DNA of 29,279 bases from a virus: the IMG/VR virus record IMGVR_UViG_3300032285_004238, positions 1-29,279 of that record; one strand, written 5' to 3'. Of this stretch, positions 24,038 to 29,279 are shown one piece after another. Below the pieces are notes generated by a model. It ran no database searches and had not been told where the DNA came from. It saw only the letters and a program-made list of their open reading frames with translations. Each line of letters opens with the position of its first letter. Within the stretch, counting starts at the first letter, position 1. Both the position numbers and the translations under genes were made by a program.

Positions 24038-25323
24038 TGCTCCTAGTTTCTCGTCCTGACGTCAACTGCGACGCTATCACCGAATTTGATCCTCAACAGC
24101 GGTTTATTAAGCTACCTATAACAAACTACTTAAAATTGCTTAATATTTGGGATACAATCAATCGTCCACAGATTGCACTAATCAATGCCATTAACGATCC
24201 CAAGTACCGATTTGTTTGTGCTGCACTAGCTCGCCGATTAGGCAAAACTTATATTGCCAATATTATTGGTCAACTGGTAACACTAGTGCCTGGATCAAAT
24301 GTACTAATCATTTCACCCAACTATAACCTAAGCTCAATATCATTTGAACTCCAACGAAAACTCATCAAGCACTTTGATCTCGAAGTTGCACGTGATAACC
24401 TCAAAGATAAAATCATTGAACTGTCCAATGGAAGTACTATTCGTATGGGCAGTCTTAGTACCGTTGATAGTACAGTGGGTCGTAGCTACGACTTGATTAT
24501 ATTTGACGAAGCTGCACTTGGTGAAGGCGGCGAAGCAGCTTTTAATGTTGCACTACGTCCTACACTGGACAAACCACAAGCCAAAGCCATATTTATTAGT
24601 ACGCCACGTGGTCGTAACAATTGGTTTAGTCAATTTTGGCAGCGTGGCTTTTCGGAGGAGTTTCCTGAATGGATTAGCCTACAAGCTGATTACACAGAGA
24701 ATACTCGCATGGCTGAGTCGGATGTTGCGGAAGCTCGCAGGTCTATGTCAAAAGCCGAGTTTGAACAAGAATACCTTGCCAGTTTTACTGTGTTTGAAGG
24801 TCAGATTTATACTTTAAAAGATGAAGATGTTTGTGAAATTCCACCAGATCTCCGCGGTGAAGCGTTTGCTGGGTGTGACCCTGGCTACCGAGATGCTACT
24901 GCTTACTGCGCTATCGTTTACGATTGGAACCGTGATTGCTTTTTTATTGTCGACGAATACTTAAAGTCCGAACAAACCACAGCTGAACACGCTGAGGCGT
25001 TTCGTGGGTACAATGAACAACACGGAGTTGAAGTGGTTTTTATTGATAGTGCAGCTGCACAGTTTGCTAGTGACCTTGCTTATTTATACAACATTTCAAC
25101 CACCAAAGCCAAAAAAGATGTGCTTCCGGGTATTGCTTATGTGCAGACACTATTACAACAAGGTCGTTTAAAGGTTGCTCCACATTGCACCAACGTACGT
25201 GCTATGTTTGACCAGTATCGTTGGGATCAACGTGAGAATCTACAGCGTGAACGACCATTACACGATCAGTACAGTCACATGGCTGATGCCGTCAGATATG
25301 CACTGTATACTTATACGGTATAA
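24037..25323 (+). CDS. terL: terminase large subunit
   Basis: The 428-residue packaging motor has all the key motifs: Walker A ALARRLGKT (63-71), Walker B DLIIFDEAA (152-160), coupling motif STPRG (188-192), then the RNase-H-like nuclease with D281 (GCDPGYRDAT), D337 (VVFIDSA) and the C-terminal HMADAVRYAL acidic residue. It cuts the concatemer and drives DNA into the prohead. Length matches TerL of HK97-type phages. Confidence 0.96.
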   Translation: MLLVSRPDVNCDAITEFDPQQRFIKLPITNYLKLLNIWDTINRPQIALINAINDPKYRFVCAALARRLGKTYIANIIGQLVTLVPGSNVLIISPNYNLSSISFELQRKLIKHFDLEVARDNLKDKIIELSNGSTIRMGSLSTVDSTVGRSYDLIIFDEAALGEGGEAAFNVALRPTLDKPQAKAIFISTPRGRNNWFSQFWQRGFSEEFPEWISLQADYTENTRMAESDVAEARRSMSKAEFEQEYLASFTVFEGQIYTLKDEDVCEIPPDLRGEAFAGCDPGYRDATAYCAIVYDWNRDCFFIVDEYLKSEQTTAEHAEAFRGYNEQHGVEVVFIDSAAAQFASDLAYLYNISTTKAKKDVLPGIAYVQTLLQQGRLKVAPHCTNVRAMFDQYRWDQRENLQRERPLHDQYSHMADAVRYALYTYTV

Positions 25324-25343
25324 TGGTACAAAAAATTTGTGCA

Positions 25344-25372
25344 TTGACTTTTTGTTGCTTTACTGCTATAAT
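25344..25372 (+). promoter_or_regulatory. strong sigma70 promoter between terL and dps
   Basis: TTGACT, 17-nt spacer, TGCTATAAT (extended -10). It can give separate, high-level expression of dps and the head genes. Confidence 0.9.
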
Positions 25373-25413
25373 ACTAGGTAATTGTGGAGTACTTTATTCC
25401 ACTTGGAGAAAAC

Positions 25414-25854
25414 ATGGACAAACAACAATACGAAGACATGCTAAAGTCGGCTTTTGCCACTGAGTTTGCCTTCTATCTAAAAACACACGGATTTCATTGG
25501 AATGTAGAAGGTTCAGACTTCTACGAATTTCACTTACTATTTGAAACTATTTATACTGAAGTTTACGAGTCAATTGACTTATTTGCTGAAGAACTTCGTG
25601 CCACACGCATTTATGCACCTGCTGCTTTTACTCAACTAGACGAACTGTCACTGGTTGAATGTCAAGAAGGCGTTCCACAACCTATGCAAATGGCTCAAGA
25701 ATTATTAGCTGATTCAGACGCTTGTGCAGAAATGTTCCGTGTTGCGTTTGATGCTGCTGAAGCTCAAGGCGATCATGGATTATCAAACTTTTTAGCAGAT
25801 CGTCAAGACGCTCACAAAAAGCATTCATGGATGTTACGTAGCTCACTAAAATAA
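25414..25854 (+). CDS. dps: Dps-like ferritin-family protein
   Basis: The start MDKQQYEDML is set by TTGGAGAAAAC. The 146 residues carry the Dps ferroxidase signature: HWNVEG (H28), FHLLFE (H40), then YESIDLFAEELR (D55, E59), in a four-helix bundle of normal Dps size. Dps dodecamers oxidise iron, protect DNA from peroxide and compact DNA. A phage copy beside the head genes under its own promoter could protect phage DNA or be packaged; that is inference. Confidence 0.88.
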   Translation: MDKQQYEDMLKSAFATEFAFYLKTHGFHWNVEGSDFYEFHLLFETIYTEVYESIDLFAEELRATRIYAPAAFTQLDELSLVECQEGVPQPMQMAQELLADSDACAEMFRVAFDAAEAQGDHGLSNFLADRQDAHKKHSWMLRSSLK

Positions 25855-26286
25855 ATGGCCGCTAATACAAACAAGCGAATTCCTGTAAAGTGGGTTCGCG
25901 ACAGGGCTAAAGCAGCCTATCAAAAACAAGATGTATGTTATATCTGTGGTACTAACGCAGATTTGGAACTGCATCACCTACACTCAGTTACTATACTCTT
26001 AGATAAATGGGCTGAAGCTTGTGGATATGATATTTCAACAGATGAAGGCATTGTAGCTGTGCGGGACGAGTTTATTGAAGCACACCGTGTTGAGTTATAT
26101 GACCAAGTTTACACCCTTTGTAATCGGCATCATGTAGCCTTACACAGTGTTTACGGTAAAGCTCCGCGCCCTGGAAGTGAACCCAAACAGGCTCACTGGA
26201 TTGAAACACAGCGTGCAAAATATTCTAATGGTGAAATAGCAGTTCCCAAAAAGAGCTTTGGTAGTTTTTTCTCAGAGTTCACTTAA
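25855..26286 (+). CDS. HNH endonuclease
   Basis: Contains CYICG (C28, C31), LELHHLHSV (HH at 40-41) and TLCNRHHVALH (C89, H92, H93), the HNH/treble-clef nuclease arrangement with four zinc ligands. HNH proteins next to terL and portal often take part in cos-type cleavage with the terminase, but a homing role is also possible. It starts directly after the dps stop, with no gap. Confidence 0.9.
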   Translation: MAANTNKRIPVKWVRDRAKAAYQKQDVCYICGTNADLELHHLHSVTILLDKWAEACGYDISTDEGIVAVRDEFIEAHRVELYDQVYTLCNRHHVALHSVYGKAPRPGSEPKQAHWIETQRAKYSNGEIAVPKKSFGSFFSEFT

Positions 26287-26297
26287 GGGAAAAAACT

Positions 26298-27482
26298 ATG
26301 TCATGGTTAGATAATACAAAAAGCTGGATTGTTGAAAAACTCAATCCAGCTCAAGCTCGTATTGCACAGCAAGCGGGCACACAAATTGGTTCTGAAAGCA
26401 AGATTACTTATCAACAAGCTTTCCAAAAGATTGAATCAGTTAATCGTTCGGTAAGCATGCTAGTTAGTGCAGTTTCCTCACTTGACTACGATATCAAAGA
26501 TAAGCTAAACGATAGCGTTGCTAATGGTGTTCGTCAAAAATCGTTGAATACACTACTTAACTTTCGACCTAATCCTTATCAAAGTGCACAAGAATTTCGA
26601 CAAGCAATTTTCACAGATTATATCTTAGAAGGTAACGTATTTATCCATTTTGATGGCGTGTTTTTGTACCACCTTCCTGCGGCTAATACTGAAATTTTAA
26701 CTGATGTTAAAACGTTTATTCGTGGATATCGGTATAATGGTATGGTTAACTTTGAAGAATCCGAAGTATTCCATTTCCGTGATATTAATAGTCATAGTAT
26801 ATATCGTGGTGCTAGTCGCTTAGAATCAGCTCAACGTTCTATTGCAACGCTTTATGCTATGCAAGATTTTCAAGAAAACTTTTTTGAAAATGGAGCTGTG
26901 TTTGGACTAGTTTTAACCAGCGATAATACACTTTCACAAATTGCAAAAGAAAAAACGATTCAGTACTGGTTACAAAAGTATTCAACTAAACAAGGCGGTA
27001 AGCGTCCTGTTATTTTGGATTCAGGTTTAAAACCTGCTCAAGTATCAAATCAAAATTTCAACGACATGAACTTCGATCAATCAATGCGAACTCATGGCGA
27101 ACGAATCATGCAAGCTATTGGTGTTCCGCCCATCTTATTACAAGGTGGTAACAATGCCAACATTAGTCCTAATTTGCGACTCTTTTACTTAGAAACAGTA
27201 CTTCCGATTACTCGCAAGTTTACTAGTAGCTTAGAGCGTTATTTTGGATATGACATTGAAGTAGTAACAGCAAATGTCAGTGCACTACAGCCAGAATTAA
27301 AAGATATTGCTGCCTACCATTCGACCTTAGTCAATGCTGGCATCATTACAGCTAATGAAGCACGTGAAGAATTACGTTATAAGCCTATGGACGGCCATAA
27401 CGAAATAAGAATACCCGCTAATATTGCGGGTTCGGCTGCTGATCCGTCGAAAGGTGGTAGGCCCACAGATAATCAGCAATAA
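26298..27482 (+). CDS. portal protein (HK97-like)
   Basis: The 394 residues show the phage portal layout: an N-terminal SVSMLVSAVSSLDYDIKDKL region, a central GNVFIHFDGVFLYHLPAAN barrel part, ESEVFHFRDINSHSIYRGAS, and an IGVPPILLQGGNNANISPNL segment typical of HK97-family portals, ending with LKDIAAYHSTLVNAGIITANEAREELRY. Twelve copies form the DNA gate at one vertex. AAGGGAAAAAACT precedes the ATG. Confidence 0.93.
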   Translation: MSWLDNTKSWIVEKLNPAQARIAQQAGTQIGSESKITYQQAFQKIESVNRSVSMLVSAVSSLDYDIKDKLNDSVANGVRQKSLNTLLNFRPNPYQSAQEFRQAIFTDYILEGNVFIHFDGVFLYHLPAANTEILTDVKTFIRGYRYNGMVNFEESEVFHFRDINSHSIYRGASRLESAQRSIATLYAMQDFQENFFENGAVFGLVLTSDNTLSQIAKEKTIQYWLQKYSTKQGGKRPVILDSGLKPAQVSNQNFNDMNFDQSMRTHGERIMQAIGVPPILLQGGNNANISPNLRLFYLETVLPITRKFTSSLERYFGYDIEVVTANVSALQPELKDIAAYHSTLVNAGIITANEAREELRYKPMDGHNEIRIPANIAGSAADPSKGGRPTDNQQ

Positions 27483-27491
27483 AGGGGTAAT

Positions 27492-29279
27492 ATGGTAGAT
27501 AAAAGTAAAGTACTGTTCTTAAACAGTTCATTTATCAAGAGTGAAACTCCAGCTACCACCGACGGAAAAATCGCAAGTATCACAATCGAAGGCTACGCAA
27601 GTACCAACGATGCTGACCGCCAAGGCGATATTGTTCCAGCTAGTGTGTGGGAAAAAGGTATTCAAAATTACTTGAAAAATCCAGTAATTTTGGCATACCA
27701 CGACCACAGCGAGCCAGTTGGTAGAATGGTAGATCACAGGATTGACGGCAAAGGATTATGGGTGAAAGCCCGTATCTCAGCGGCAGCCAGTGAAGTGTTC
27801 AACCTTGTAAAAGACGGCGTTTTAACGGCGTTTAGTATCGGATTCCGAATCGTAGATGCGGAGTACAATTCAGCTGCAGAGCTGTTTGTGGTAAAGGAAT
27901 TGGAACTACATGAAATTTCAGTAGTATCAGTACCAGCTAATCAAAATACACTATTTAGTCTTTCTAAGGCGTTTGATACAGCCGAAGAATTTAAATCTTT
28001 CAAAATGCAGTTTGCACCCAAAAGCGAGTCAGCTAAAGGGCTAGAATCCTCAACGGAAGCAAGCAGCAATGTCAAAAAGGAAATGGAAATGGATCCAAAA
28101 CAATTAGAACAAATGTTAGCTGATGCAGCTAGCAAAGCGGCTGAGCAAACTGCAAAAGCCATCGCTGAAAAGCAAGAAAAAGCTGCTGCTGAAAAAGCTG
28201 CTGCTGAAAAAGCTCAAGCTGACTTAGACGCTCGCGTTAAAGCTGCTGTTGCTTCTATTTCTACTGGTGATACAGGTGCTGAGCGCTTGTTGGCCGAAGT
28301 TGAGAAGCGTTTAGAGCAAGCTGAAGAAACAAACAAGACAGTTATTGCTGGTTTAGAGGCTTCTTTGAAAGAAAAAGCTGCTGAAATTGAAGCAATCACA
28401 AAGTCTAAAATGTCTTTTTCCGAAGCCAAAGACGGTATGCCTTATGCTGATAAAGAAAAGGCTGTTATGTTGGCTAAGATGGCTGGTAAGTCCCTCGATG
28501 GCACAAAACTTGGTCGTGACTTAGTACAAAAGTACGGTGCTCACGTGCCTTCAGCCACATGGGAATTGGAAGTTTCCTTGAACATGGAAGCTGAGGTTCG
28601 TCGTCGTTTGGTTGTTGCTCCTGTGTTCCGCAACATTGCTATGCAAACCAATGTGATGACAATTCCAGTGAACCCAGAAGCAGGTACTGCTACTTGGGTT
28701 ACCAATGCTGACTTTGGCGCCGCTCCTGCCTCATTGGGTGCAGCTGGTGCTTCTGCTGGTAACACTGCTGTTCACGCCCTCAAAGAAATCACTTTGAACG
28801 CTTATAAACTTGCTACAAACGAGTATACAGCTTACGAAGAAGAAGAAGATTCTTTGATTGCTTTAATGCCCGTGATTCGTGATGGTATGGTCCGTCGTGT
28901 TGCTCGCGCTGTTGATAAGGCCTTCTTGTTAGGTGCTGGTTCTGGTTCTGATCCTGTTAAAGGATTGACAAACTGGGCTTCTAACACCACTGCTGCAGGT
29001 AACACTGTTGCTGCTGGTATGACAGTTGCTAAAATGCGCACATTGCGTCAAGGTTTGGGTGCTTGGGGTCTCGATCCACAAGAAGTGATTTATATCGTTA
29101 ATACCGATACATATTACCAGTTGTTGGAAGATCCAGTGTTCCAAACAATGAACCAAGTTGGTACACAAGCTACATTGCTGACTGGCCAAATCGGTCAAAT
29201 CGGTGGTAGCCCCGTGTTGGTCTCTGCAGAATTCGCTTCACCAGGTACTGGTATTGCTGGCGCCGTCTGCTTGAACCCA
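27492..29279 (+). CDS. fused prohead protease - major capsid protein (partial)
   Basis: One uninterrupted frame of 596 codons runs past the window end. Residues 1-170 are an HK97-type prohead protease (U35/S78): EGYASTNDADRQGDIV, AYHDHSEPVGR with the catalytic His, and AFSIGFRIVDAEY with the Ser. Residues about 195-290 are a coiled-coil scaffold/delta region with AAAEKAAAEKA repeats. From about 305 a HK97-fold capsid follows (YGAHVPSATWELEVSLNMEA, MTIPVNPEAGTATWVTNADF, LGAGSGSDPVKGL). Codon use shifts to GCT, CGT, GTT in the capsid part. GGGGTAAT is the RBS. Confidence 0.92.
   Translation, partial: MVDKSKVLFLNSSFIKSETPATTDGKIASITIEGYASTNDADRQGDIVPASVWEKGIQNYLKNPVILAYHDHSEPVGRMVDHRIDGKGLWVKARISAAASEVFNLVKDGVLTAFSIGFRIVDAEYNSAAELFVVKELELHEISVVSVPANQNTLFSLSKAFDTAEEFKSFKMQFAPKSESAKGLESSTEASSNVKKEMEMDPKQLEQMLADAASKAAEQTAKAIAEKQEKAAAEKAAAEKAQADLDARVKAAVASISTGDTGAERLLAEVEKRLEQAEETNKTVIAGLEASLKEKAAEIEAITKSKMSFSEAKDGMPYADKEKAVMLAKMAGKSLDGTKLGRDLVQKYGAHVPSATWELEVSLNMEAEVRRRLVVAPVFRNIAMQTNVMTIPVNPEAGTATWVTNADFGAAPASLGAAGASAGNTAVHALKEITLNAYKLATNEYTAYEEEEDSLIALMPVIRDGMVRRVARAVDKAFLLGAGSGSDPVKGLTNWASNTTAAGNTVAAGMTVAKMRTLRQGLGAWGLDPQEVIYIVNTDTYYQLLEDPVFQTMNQVGTQATLLTGQIGQIGGSPVLVSAEFASPGTGIAGAVCLNP

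Noticed and set aside
27528-29198. Several minus-strand ORFs in the protease-capsid gene
   Set aside because: Shadows produced by the biased codon use of the capsid frame; no start signals.

Overview
The window looks like part of the genome of a tailed double-stranded DNA phage (Caudoviricetes) of a Gram-negative, probably freshwater, bacterium. The evidence is a small and large terminase, an HK97-type portal, a fused prohead protease and major capsid gene, a tRNA cluster, many tiny overlapping ORFs, and dozens of near-consensus sigma70 promoters. An LpxH-like lipid-A phosphoesterase points to a Gram-negative host. No integrase, ribosomal RNA or host housekeeping gene is visible. The genus cannot be named from sequence alone.

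Layout. (1) 1-1190, minus strand: tRNAs Gln, Asn, Asp, His, Glu, Leu and a divergent Met-like tRNA, interleaved with a 31-residue membrane peptide and a tRNA-like cloverleaf. (2) 1192-6069, minus strand: small phage proteins, then a phosphatase-like protein, the UV-damage endonuclease UvsE, a MazZ-like dNTP diphosphohydrolase and two small proteins. (3) 6091-6190: divergent promoters at the strand switch. (4) 6219-13155, plus strand: a SleB-type cell-wall hydrolase, a lone DUF2384-like domain, ThyX, then a tightly overlapping series of small genes ending in a MazG-like protein. (5) 13156-16078: a mostly non-coding stretch interrupted by two genes. It holds a strongly folded leader RNA, a repeated TGACCCTAAAC motif in both orientations, and a roughly 0.9 kb minus-strand segment with promoters, a terminator, many helices and a hammerhead-ribozyme-like core. 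(6) 16079-21114: minus-strand cassettes of small genes (HTH paralogues, SprT-like proteases, a DEDDh exonuclease, a HAD phosphatase, a SemiSWEET-like PQ-loop protein), each with its own promoter and terminator. Plus-strand promoters of one family, with an initial GGCGC, fire towards the 3' ends of these genes. (7) 21152-29279, plus strand: packaging and head genes, namely terS, an LpxH-like phosphoesterase, a GT2 glycosyltransferase, a secreted small protein, a PRTase-like protein, terL, dps, an HNH endonuclease, portal, and a protease-capsid fusion that runs off the window end.

How it fits together. The plus operon 6219-13155 combines lysis (SleB-type hydrolase) and nucleotide supply (ThyX, MazG-like), while MazZ-like and UvsE sit on the minus strand. 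The head module follows its own promoters. The most unusual part is 13.2-21.2 kb: RNA structure, repeated operator-like motifs, four related DNA-binding proteins, and divergent or convergent promoter pairs. This looks like a regulatory and accessory zone with several candidate non-coding RNAs. All RNA-structure and promoter calls are by-eye pattern matches without folding energies or expression data.
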